Below, one piece after another: positions 7,125 through 12,750 of a DNA stretch of 12,750 nucleotides. The stretch is from NCBI GenBank assembly GCA_046590705.1, contig JBKJUK010000017.1:1-12750 (forward strand). The letters run 5' to 3'. Source of the stretch: JBKJUK01 sp046590705. GTDB taxonomy: Bacteria > Acidobacteriota > Thermoanaerobaculia > Gp7-AA8. Below the pieces are notes generated by a model that was not told the origin of the DNA, did no database searches, and was given only the letters and a program-made list of their open reading frames with translations. The position numbers and the translations under genes are program-made. Each line of letters opens with the position of its first letter. Positions within the stretch are counted from its first letter, which is position 1.

Positions 7125-7686
7125 GTGCATCCCTCCTGCGGCCATAACCGCGCGCCAGCATCTCGTCGCGAAGCTCGTGACGCGCGCTGAACAGTCGTGA
7201 CTTAACCGTCTTCTCCGGGACTTCGAGGATCTCTGCGATCTCCTGGTACGAGCAATCGAGAAAATGACGCATGACCAGCACCGCTCTGTACTCTGGAGTC
7301 AATCGAGATAGCCCTTCGTCGATGTCCCGCCTTGTTTCTGCTGCTTCGAGATTTTCATCGGGACCAGGGGCCGCCGAGCGATGACTTTCGGTCAGCGGCT
7401 CGGCGGGACGGGAAGCGGCGATGAAATTGAGTGCGTCGTTCATGGCGATTCGATACAACCAGCTGAAGAAGCGTTTCTCCTGATCAAACTTTTCAAGGTT
7501 GACGAAAGCCTTCATGAAAGCGTTCTGTGCGAGCTCTCTCGCGTCTTCCTCGTTGCGAACCATTCTGCGGAGGGCATTGAATACGGGGCCCTGATACCGC
7601 ACGACCAGTTCCTCGAATGCGTACGTGTCCCCCATGCGGGTTCGGCGCACGCATTCAGCGTCCTGGTTGTCTGAAGTACAGCTCAT
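7114..7686 (-). CDS. ECF-family RNA polymerase sigma factor (RpoE-like)
   Basis: The protein has 190 residues from ATG 7686, the usual ECF length. Region 2 is visible at about residues 10-85: GDTYAFEELVVRYQ, RNEEDARELAQNAFMKAF, and RFFSWLYRIAMNDALNF. A short acidic linker follows, then region 4 at about 125-180: LTPEYRAVLVMRHF, YQEIAEILEVPEKTVKSRLF, the helix-turn-helix that reads the -35 element. The frame stays open to TTG 7806, but that part overlaps the STAS gene and looks like shadow. ATG 7686 has no Shine-Dalgarno. An alternative is GTG 7650, which has CAGGA 10 bases upstream but would cut into the first helix of region 2. The gene follows the STAS gene by 32 bases and overlaps the anti-sigma gene by 11. 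It is likely the DNA-reading output of the operon. Confidence 0.92.
   Translation of the reverse strand: MSCTSDNQDAECVRRTRMGDTYAFEELVVRYQGPVFNALRRMVRNEEDARELAQNAFMKAFVNLEKFDQEKRFFSWLYRIAMNDALNFIAASRPAEPLTESHRSAAPGPDENLEAAETRRDIDEGLSRLTPEYRAVLVMRHFLDCSYQEIAEILEVPEKTVKSRLFSARHELRDEMLARGYGRRRDAHAR
7131..7136 (-). promoter_or_regulatory. Shine-Dalgarno that decides the anti-sigma start
   Basis: The minus strand reads AGGAGG with ATG 7124 beginning 7-8 bases later. The in-frame ATG at 7130 would have almost no spacing, so 7124 is the better start. The site lies inside the last codons of the sigma gene. Confidence 0.75.
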
Positions 7687-7702
7687 CGGCGGAAAAGTTG
7701 GT
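7672..7702 (-). promoter_or_regulatory. Bipartite motif, copy 1: spans the sigma gene start codon
   Basis: The minus strand reads ACCAACTTT, 11 bases, GCTGTACTTCA, the same layout as at 6311-6341. ATG 7686-7684 lies in the variable middle. If it is an autoregulatory sigma promoter, transcription would start near 7667, inside the annotated sigma frame, which would favour the downstream GTG 7650. If it is an operator or mRNA element, the annotated start stands. Confidence 0.35.
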
Positions 7703-7718
7703 TTCTCTATCGAAGTGC

Positions 7719-8003
7719 CTATTCGATGACGAATATCTGATCGAAGCCGGAGAAGTGAAGAACGTCGCGGATGTGGTTGTTCACCTTCACCAGCTTGAGC
7801 GCACAACCTCGCTGTCCCAGCTTCTTCTGAGTGGCCAGCAGGACGCCGAGACCGGCACTGGCGATGTAGTCGAGCCGCGAGAAATCAACCGTGCAGTCTC
7901 GGTCAAGAGCCAGCAGAACACTCTTCGCCTTTTCGACCTGCGAGGCGTCGAGCCTGCCGGCGAGAATAATTGCGCCATCAACTCCTGATTCAATCTCGAA
8001 CAT
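7719..8003 (-). CDS. STAS-domain anti-sigma-factor antagonist (RsbV/SpoIIAA-like)
   Basis: The protein has 94 residues and is a single STAS domain: a beta-strand start (FEIESGVDGAIILAGRLDAS), then the signature YIASAGLGVLL, then the C-terminal helix region. By alignment with RsbV (DSTGLG), Ser49 of IASAGLG is the expected phosphorylation site and is retained. Such proteins bind and sequester an RsbW-like ATPase when unphosphorylated, and are released when phosphorylated. ATG 8003 follows the ATPase stop by 3 bases, so the two are translationally coupled. Both partners and the matching phosphatase are in the same operon. The product is predicted cytosolic. Confidence 0.9.
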   Translation of the reverse strand: MFEIESGVDGAIILAGRLDASQVEKAKSVLLALDRDCTVDFSRLDYIASAGLGVLLATQKKLGQRGCALKLVKVNNHIRDVLHFSGFDQIFVIE

Positions 8004-8006
8004 TTG

Positions 8007-8414
8007 TCATCCCATTTCCTTGTAGATGGTGATGGTGCTTTTCTTCTTGTCGGCGTCATAGTCGTAGTCGATCCGATCGACCATGCCTCTGATGAGGTGA
8101 ATTCCGAGGCCACCGGGAGTGCGCTCCTCGAGGGGTAATGTCACATCAGGCGCTGGCGCATCACGCATGTCGAATGGAGACGCTGAGAACTCGGTGACGG
8201 AGAGCACCAGCTCCTGACCCCTCTGATCGATCGCGATCAGGATCTCGTCGTCTTCTCCGGAGCCGTACTTCACCAGGTTCGTGAAGATCTCCTCCAGTAC
8301 GAAGTCGAGAGTGTATTTTTCCGTTTTCAGGGCCTGGTCTCGGGCGCAGAACTCTTCCGACATCGCGAACACCGCGGGCAATGCGGAGAGCTGTCGTCGA
8401 AATCGCGTTTGCAT
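8007..8414 (-). CDS. RsbW/SpoIIAB-like ATPase (GHKL fold serine kinase, anti-sigma regulatory type)
   Basis: The protein has 135 residues with a HATPase_c_2 layout: N-box LEEIFTNLVKYG (E42, N46), a middle strand, and the lid and G2 motif ERTPGGLGIHLIRGMVD (G101, G102, G104). These match the ATPases that pair with STAS proteins and PP2C phosphatases. The G1 motif, normally DxGxPFD, reads EFSASPFD: the Asp is Glu and the Gly is Ala or Ser, while PFD is kept. Adenine contacts may therefore differ, and activity should not be assumed. GGAG stands 7 bases before ATG 8414. It lies 87 bases after the phosphatase gene and 3 bases before the STAS gene. Expected role: phosphorylate the STAS protein on Ser49, and hold a target protein when the STAS protein is phosphorylated. 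The target is not shown. Confidence 0.88.
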   Translation of the reverse strand: MQTRFRRQLSALPAVFAMSEEFCARDQALKTEKYTLDFVLEEIFTNLVKYGSGEDDEILIAIDQRGQELVLSVTEFSASPFDMRDAPAPDVTLPLEERTPGGLGIHLIRGMVDRIDYDYDADKKKSTITIYKEMG

Positions 8415-8501
8415 GAGCAGGCTCCGACCGGGTTTCCGGTTCGGTTGCTGCGTTCGTTCGTGTGGGACGATTCTAACCGGTCGCTGAGTAGATTCAATGA
8501 A

Positions 8502-10148
8502 TCAACTGCCTTCGACCTCCCTGCTGAGACGCAGGAAGCGGATGCAAAGGAGTGTCAGGTCATCGGACTGCGGAGCGGCGCCGACGAACCTTTCGACTGC
8601 CGCGATCGTCGCAATGGCGAGGTCGCGTACGGAGCAGGCCGCACGCTCGGACAGAAGCTTTTCCAGTCGGCCGATCGAGAACAGCTCGTCCGCTGCATTT
8701 GTCGCTTCCGAGATTCCGTCGGTGTAGAGATACAGAACGTCGCCCTGCTCGAGCAGGGCGCTTTGCTCCACGTAGTTGAACTGCGGCAGATATCCGAGCA
8801 CGAGTCCAGGCAGCGCTTCGAGTGAGCGCACGCTGCCATCCCTGCTCAGGATCATAGGGGGATTGTGTCCTGCGTTGGTGTAGCGCACCTCGCCCGTCGC
8901 CGGATCGATGACTCCGCAGAAGGCGGTGACGAACATCGCCTCATCCGTTTCGTCGCACAGCTGCCGGTTGACTGCGGACATCATTGCAGCGGGTGTTCTT
9001 CCGGCGAGGATGAAGGAACGGAAAAGTGCCCGGCTCACTGCCATCATCAGTGCTGCCGGAATCCCTTTTCCGGAGACATCGCCAATGCAGAAGTAGAGCT
9101 TTCCATCGGGTGCCGCGTAAAAGTCATAAAAGTCTCCTCCTACCTGCCTGGCGGGGCGAATCTGTGCGGCGATATCGAACGAGGAGTCTGCAGTCGCCTC
9201 AGGAACTTCCTGCGGGAGCATTCGCATCTGAATGGCCTGGGCGAGCTTCAGTGTCTCGTCGAGTAAGCCCTTCTCGAGCGCAGCCTCGCGCAGACGTGTC
9301 GACTCGAGCTTCATCGCCGCGACGCGCGAGATCTGCGCGGCGAGTTGCGCGTCATCCTCGGTGATGACCCGGCGCGTCATCTGGTAATCGAGATAGAGGA
9401 TTCCGATCACGGTATCGCCGGAGATGAGCGGCGCACAGAGTGCAGAGTAGATGCTTTGCGACATCATGGAATGCGCAGCGCCGAGGAGCTCATCCGAGCC
9501 TACGTCGGTGTAGGCGAGGACCTTTCGGTCGCGGACGACTTCGCGGATGAGCGTGCGGCTGATGGTGAGCTCCCGTGGGGTCTGGTCGGTGCTGCGCATC
9601 TTCACGATTTCGAGAGAGAAGTCGTCGCCTGTGAGGATTGCCAGTGCCGCACGCGAGGGTCGCATGACTTCGACGACGCGATCGAGAATGAAGTCGAACA
9701 GCTCCTCGAGCGGGCGGTCAGCGATCAACTCGAGCGCAAGTGCGTGAATGATCCGGTTTGGCTCCGCCGATTCCTGTACCTGATTTTCCGCAAGGAAAAA
9801 CTGTGTCAGGTGAGCCGGTTCGGGAGCAGGTTGCCCCCGAGGAGGAGAGGGCGGAGGTGATCCGATCACAACCTGGACGTCCCCCAGCGTGATGCGATCT
9901 CCCAGTCCGAGTTTCACCGGCGCCTCTACACGCGCTCCGTTGAGGTATGTACCGTTGGCGCTTCCGTTGTCGCGGAGAACCCACCCACCGTTTTCGGACA
10001 CGATCTCCGCGTGACGGCGAGAGAGAAAGCGATTGGGGATCGGAATGTCACAATCGGCCGCACGTCCCATCGTGATGACGTCACGGTTCATGTGCAGCGT
10101 CACCGGCGGCGCATCAGGACTGAGCAGCGTGAGCTCGAGTGACGGCAC
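8502..10148 (-). CDS. FHA-GAF-PP2C (SpoIIE/RsbU-type) protein serine phosphatase
   Basis: The protein has 548 residues from GTG 10148. An FHA domain (about 8-97) shows GR(28), SRRH (43-46) and NGSANGT (61-67), the phospho-threonine pocket pattern. A GAF domain covers about 130-285, then a helical linker (285-320). A SpoIIE-type PP2C domain (about 325-545) has VGGDFYDF (D339), GDVSGKG (D357), YTDGISEA (D477) and SDDLTLL (529-530), so the metal-binding acids are all present. The start is set by GGAGG (10158-10162) nine bases upstream; the 33 further codons up to 10247 fall within the leader. As the first gene of the operon it is the natural phosphatase for the STAS protein, with input through FHA and GAF. 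The proline-rich stretch after FHA is an interdomain linker. Confidence 0.94.
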   Translation of the reverse strand: MPSLELTLLSPDAPPVTLHMNRDVITMGRAADCDIPIPNRFLSRRHAEIVSENGGWVLRDNGSANGTYLNGARVEAPVKLGLGDRITLGDVQVVIGSPPPSPPRGQPAPEPAHLTQFFLAENQVQESAEPNRIIHALALELIADRPLEELFDFILDRVVEVMRPSRAALAILTGDDFSLEIVKMRSTDQTPRELTISRTLIREVVRDRKVLAYTDVGSDELLGAAHSMMSQSIYSALCAPLISGDTVIGILYLDYQMTRRVITEDDAQLAAQISRVAAMKLESTRLREAALEKGLLDETLKLAQAIQMRMLPQEVPEATADSSFDIAAQIRPARQVGGDFYDFYAAPDGKLYFCIGDVSGKGIPAALMMAVSRALFRSFILAGRTPAAMMSAVNRQLCDETDEAMFVTAFCGVIDPATGEVRYTNAGHNPPMILSRDGSVRSLEALPGLVLGYLPQFNYVEQSALLEQGDVLYLYTDGISEATNAADELFSIGRLEKLLSERAACSVRDLAIATIAAVERFVGAAPQSDDLTLLCIRFLRLSREVEGS

Positions 10149-10157
10149 GATTTGTAA

Positions 10158-10162
10158 CCTCC
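10158..10162 (-). promoter_or_regulatory. Shine-Dalgarno that sets the phosphatase GTG start
   Basis: GGAGG on the minus strand is followed by nine bases and then GTG 10148. The reading frame extends 99 bases further up, but no ribosome site supports an earlier start, and the FHA domain begins right after this GTG. Confidence 0.75.
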
Positions 10163-10187
10163 GAAGCAAGTTGTGGAGAGGCCGGGC

Positions 10188-10193
10188 ATTGTA
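10188..10193 (-). promoter_or_regulatory. Possible -10 element (TACAAT) of the signalling operon
   Basis: TACAAT on the minus strand lies 40 bases before the GTG start and would give a leader of about 33 bases. No good -35 is found at 16-18 bases; the region reads GGAGCAACC. The call rests on the -10 alone. Confidence 0.35.
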
Positions 10194-10238
10194 CCGGAGC
10201 GCGAGAGAGGTTGCTCCGACCGCGTCTGAGCTACGCCT

Positions 10239-10307
10239 GACCCGCATTTCTCACGGGTTTCTTCGCTATCCCCGTCCGCAGCAGAAACTCTGTGAGAAAT
10301 CCGGGTC
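10239..10307. repeat. Long inverted repeat / hairpin upstream of the phosphatase gene
   Basis: Left arm GACCCGCATTTCTCAC (10239-10254) and right arm GTGAGAAATCCGGGTC (10292-10307) are complementary at 15 of 16 positions. A further inner stem pairs GTTTC (10257-10261) with GAAAC (10284-10288). The 22-base centre is unpaired. It sits 91-159 bases upstream of the phosphatase start in the divergent intergenic region. It could be an operator pair, an mRNA leader hairpin, or a short palindromic mobile repeat. No U-tract makes it a terminator. Confidence 0.75.
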
Positions 10308-10398
10308 AACAGGCCGGCTCTGTCTCAACCTTGTTCGTAGTAGCGCCTGAGTCTTCTTCAGCTGCGGGTCCTTCAGATGGGCCGCTTCTCGAGCTTCG

Positions 10399-10439
10399 CC
10401 CTCACTCGCCGCTGAAGCGGCACCTTCTCCCGCGGGAGA
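10399..10439. repeat. Second REP-like element with two palindromes
   Basis: It begins CCCTCACTCG, then GCCGCT-GA-AGCGGC (10408-10421), a perfect 6-bp stem, then the perfect 14-bp palindrome TCTCCCGCGGGAGA (10426-10439). The order CCCTCAC, then TCTCCC/GGGAGA matches the element at 648-684 in the same orientation. Confidence 0.55.
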
Positions 10440-10573
10440 TCGTGCCACAACCGATCCAGGTGAACGCGCATCTCATACAGCCCTGGATGTCATACGCACA
10501 TGAAACATTGAACGGTCGTAGGTCCGAAATTTAGCAGCGGTAGCTCGATGAGTTCAGTCCATCCCCACCATCA

Positions 10574-10602
10574 TTGACCGCACCCTCGTGCAGGCATACG
10601 AT
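10574..10602 (+). promoter_or_regulatory. Sigma70-type promoter of the kinase gene
   Basis: TTGACC (10574-10579), a 17-base spacer, and TACGAT (10597-10602) are a good housekeeping promoter match. The expected start near 10609 gives a leader of about 19 bases that includes the Shine-Dalgarno AGAGG (10618-10622), 5 bases before ATG 10628. Confidence 0.6.
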
Positions 10603-10627
10603 GACGCCTTTCCGAGAAGAGGCGTTG

Positions 10628-12750
10628 ATGATTGATGAAACGATTTCGCATTACCGGGTGACCGGTAAGCTGGGCAGCGGCGGAATGGGCGTTGTGTACG
10701 AAGCCGAGGACACGACCCTTGGACGTCACGTAGCGCTGAAGTTTCTGCCGGCGGAACTGGCACAGGATCGTGCCGCGCTGGAGCGTTTTCAGCGCGAAGC
10801 GCGGGCCGCATCGGCGTTGAATCATCCGGGTATCTGCACCGTTTACGCGATCGATTCCCACGCGGGGCAGCATTTTATCGCCATGGAGTTGCTCGAGGGA
10901 CTCACACTGTCGGAGCGCATCCGACGCTCGCCGCTCGAGATCTCGCAGTTGCTCGACGTGGCCATCCAGCTGGCCGACGCGCTCGAGTCTGCACACTCGC
11001 GCGGGATCGTGCACCGCGACATCAAACCGGCGAACATCTTCATCAACGCACGTGGACAGTCGAAGATCCTCGATTTCGGCCTCGCCAAGATTGAGATCGC
11101 CCGCAGCGCCGACGGGTCAGAAGCGACCGCAATGCGTGACGAGTTGACGAAAGCCGGCACGACGCTCGGCACCGTCTCGTACATGTCGCCCGAACAGGCT
11201 CGAGCGGAGATGACCGACGCGCGAACGGACATCTTTTCTCTCGGCGCGGTGATGTATCAGATGGCCACCGGTGTGTTGCCGTTCCAGGGCGACACATCCG
11301 CGGTCGTCTTCGACGCGATTCTCAATCGTGATCCGTTACCACTGGCGCAGCACAACGCCGCACTTCCGCCGGAGCTGGGTAGGATCATCGCCAAAGCGTT
11401 GGAGAAGGATCGGAACCTTCGCTACCAGGGAACCACAGATCTCAAGACGGACCTGCTTCGTCTCAAGCGTGATCTGGACTCGGGACCGCGCCGGCGGGAA
11501 CCGAGCGACGGGAGGCGGATAGCTACGACCGCTGCCCCGGATCGCTCAATTGCCGTTCTGTACTTCGAGAATATCAGCGGTATCAAAGAGGACGAATACC
11601 TGCGTGATGGTGTGACCGAGGACATCATCACCGACCTGTCGAAGATCAAGGGGCTGAAGATTTTTTCTCGCGCCACGGTGCTCAGCTATCGAGACCGCGC
11701 GGTCACTCCGGTGGAGATCGGACGTCAGCTCAACGCGGCTTACGTCCTGACCGGAAGTATGCGACGCGCCGGGACGCGGCTGCGGATCAATGCACAGCTG
11801 GTCGACACGCAGACCGATTTTCCACTCTGGTCCGAACGGTACGACCGCGAGATGAAGGACGTCTTCGAGATTCAGGACGAACTGGCGCGCAACATCGCCG
11901 ACGCGCTCCGCGTGACGCTGTCCCCGCAGGAAGAGCAGGCACTCGCGGTCAAGCCCACCGGAGATCTGCAGGCCTACGATCTTTTTCTGCGCGGAAAGAG
12001 TTATGCGCGCAGGCTGACACGACAGGACATGGAGTTCGCGCTACAGATGTTCGAGAACGCTGTCGCCATCGATCCCCGGTTCGCTGTCGCTCACGCCGCT
12101 ATCGCCAACGTCTGCGCGCAGTATCACTATCACTACGATCGCGGTGCACGATGGCTCGAGCGTGCCGGCACTGCGGCGCAGCGTGCGACGGCACTGAACC
12201 CGGATGCTCCCGAGGTCGCGGTGGCGACGGCGTGGATCCTGTACGCCGACTCGAAGTTCGAGGAAGCGATCGATCGTGTCCGTCAGGTCATCGAGAAGAA
12301 GCCCGACTGCGAAGGGGCTTTCTACCTGCTTGGTCGCGCACTGTTCGCCGCCGGGCAGTATCAGGAACTGGCCTGGATGGCTGACGCCGCAATCAAGGCT
12401 TCAGGCGACGACTACAATGTGTTCGTTCCCATCGGCAATGCCCTGGGCGCTCTCGGTAAACCAGACGCGGTACGCAACATCACCATGCAGCAGTCTGAGG
12501 TGCTGGAGCGGCACCTCCGCGACGTCCCGGAGGACGCGCGCGCCAGAACGCTCCTGGCCGTCGGCTACGCCAAGTTAGGCCGAACGGATGACGCGAACCG
12601 CGAAGCGAATCTGGCGGCAGCGCTGAGGCCCAACGAAGCGACCGTACTTTACAATCTGGCTTGCGTCTTCGCCAAACTCGGCCGCAACGACGACGCTATG
12701 GCTTCGTTGACGCGCGCATGGGAGGGAGGGTTCAAGGACCCGGCCTGGGC
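10628..12750 (+). CDS. Ser/Thr protein kinase with TolB/FlgO-like domain and TPR repeats (3' end outside the window)
   Basis: An open frame of 707 codons from ATG 10628 runs off the window. The N-terminal Hanks-type kinase is complete: glycine loop GKLGSGGMGVVYE (13-25), VALK (K38), HRDIKPAN (H129, D131, K133, N136), DFGLAK (D149), and GTVSYMSPEQ, ending near residue 280. All catalytic residues are kept. There is no membrane helix after it, so the protein is probably soluble. Residues 307 to about 425 (SIAVLYFENISG, YVLTGSMRRAG, LWSERYDREMKDVFEIQDELA) match the TolB N-terminal/FlgO-like domain that is often found with TPR regulators and adenylate cyclases. From about 448 onwards there are TPR units (ALQMFENAVAIDPRFAVAHA, EEAIDRVRQVIEKKPDCEGAFYLLG, LACVFAKLGRNDDAMASL). 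It is transcribed away from the FHA-phosphatase operon. Its substrates are not shown by the sequence; FHA proteins read the phospho-threonine that such kinases make. Confidence 0.93.
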   Translation, partial: MIDETISHYRVTGKLGSGGMGVVYEAEDTTLGRHVALKFLPAELAQDRAALERFQREARAASALNHPGICTVYAIDSHAGQHFIAMELLEGLTLSERIRRSPLEISQLLDVAIQLADALESAHSRGIVHRDIKPANIFINARGQSKILDFGLAKIEIARSADGSEATAMRDELTKAGTTLGTVSYMSPEQARAEMTDARTDIFSLGAVMYQMATGVLPFQGDTSAVVFDAILNRDPLPLAQHNAALPPELGRIIAKALEKDRNLRYQGTTDLKTDLLRLKRDLDSGPRRREPSDGRRIATTAAPDRSIAVLYFENISGIKEDEYLRDGVTEDIITDLSKIKGLKIFSRATVLSYRDRAVTPVEIGRQLNAAYVLTGSMRRAGTRLRINAQLVDTQTDFPLWSERYDREMKDVFEIQDELARNIADALRVTLSPQEEQALAVKPTGDLQAYDLFLRGKSYARRLTRQDMEFALQMFENAVAIDPRFAVAHAAIANVCAQYHYHYDRGARWLERAGTAAQRATALNPDAPEVAVATAWILYADSKFEEAIDRVRQVIEKKPDCEGAFYLLGRALFAAGQYQELAWMADAAIKASGDDYNVFVPIGNALGALGKPDAVRNITMQQSEVLERHLRDVPEDARARTLLAVGYAKLGRTDDANREANLAAALRPNEATVLYNLACVFAKLGRNDDAMASLTRAWEGGFKDPAW

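Larger units (their letters stand above)
10149..10627. other. Divergent intergenic region between the phosphatase operon and the kinase gene
   Basis: These 479 bases carry no supported gene. They hold the operon leader, the long inverted repeat, the second REP-like element and the kinase promoter. A minus-strand open frame at 10266-10448 reads through both repeats and looks like chance. Confidence 0.6.

Noticed and set aside
7687..7806. N-terminal extension of the sigma factor to TTG 7806
   Set aside because: The extra 40 residues overlap the STAS coding region, are Arg/Pro-rich, and do not resemble any ECF N-terminus.
10266..10448. 60-codon minus-strand open frame in the divergent region
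   Set aside because: Its sequence is the translation of the inverted repeat and the REP-like element. It has no ribosome site or domain.

Overview
The window looks like a GC-rich Gram-negative bacterial chromosome. It is most likely from Acidobacteriota or a relative. This rests on gene style: a soluble Ser/Thr kinase fused to a TolB-like domain and TPRs, the tail of a second kinase-like membrane protein, a secreted peptidase-propeller-barrel protein, and an FHA-GAF-PP2C phosphatase. No rRNA, tRNA, CRISPR array or transposase was seen, so the taxonomy is an inference.

Layout. Positions 1-240 (+) are the 3' end of a membrane protein. Positions 241-695 hold no intact gene, only a decayed DUF559-type nuclease fragment followed by a REP-like repeat with a hairpin. 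Positions 696-4656 (-) are a two-gene unit: a secreted zinc metallopeptidase with a propeller and probable outer-membrane barrel, then a PrsW-type intramembrane protease. A strong intrinsic terminator at 4773-4800 separates this unit from the one upstream. Positions 4822-10148 (-) appear to be one six-gene signalling operon. In transcription order it holds an FHA-GAF-PP2C phosphatase, an RsbW-like ATPase, an RsbV-like STAS protein, an ECF sigma factor, a zinc-less membrane anti-sigma factor, and a membrane-anchored LES-repeat protein. Positions 10149-10627 are a divergent intergenic region with a long inverted repeat, a second REP-like element and promoters. Positions 10628-12750 (+) are a Ser/Thr kinase that runs off the window.

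How the parts may work together (inference). The divergent kinase makes phospho-threonine, which an FHA domain could read. The phosphatase would dephosphorylate the STAS protein, and the ATPase would rephosphorylate it. This is classical partner switching, but here it sits in one operon with an ECF sigma/anti-sigma pair rather than a SigB-type sigma. The last gene is a plausible output. It encodes an unusual repeat protein in which 5-residue units (LxxK/R) alternate with 7-residue units (LxxM/I/F). A bipartite motif, ACCAACTTT-N11-GCTGTACTTCA, occurs twice on the operon strand, at the sigma gene start and just upstream of the repeat-protein gene. It is a candidate target promoter for the sigma factor. 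The PrsW protease encoded 3 kb downstream is of the family that cleaves anti-sigma factors.
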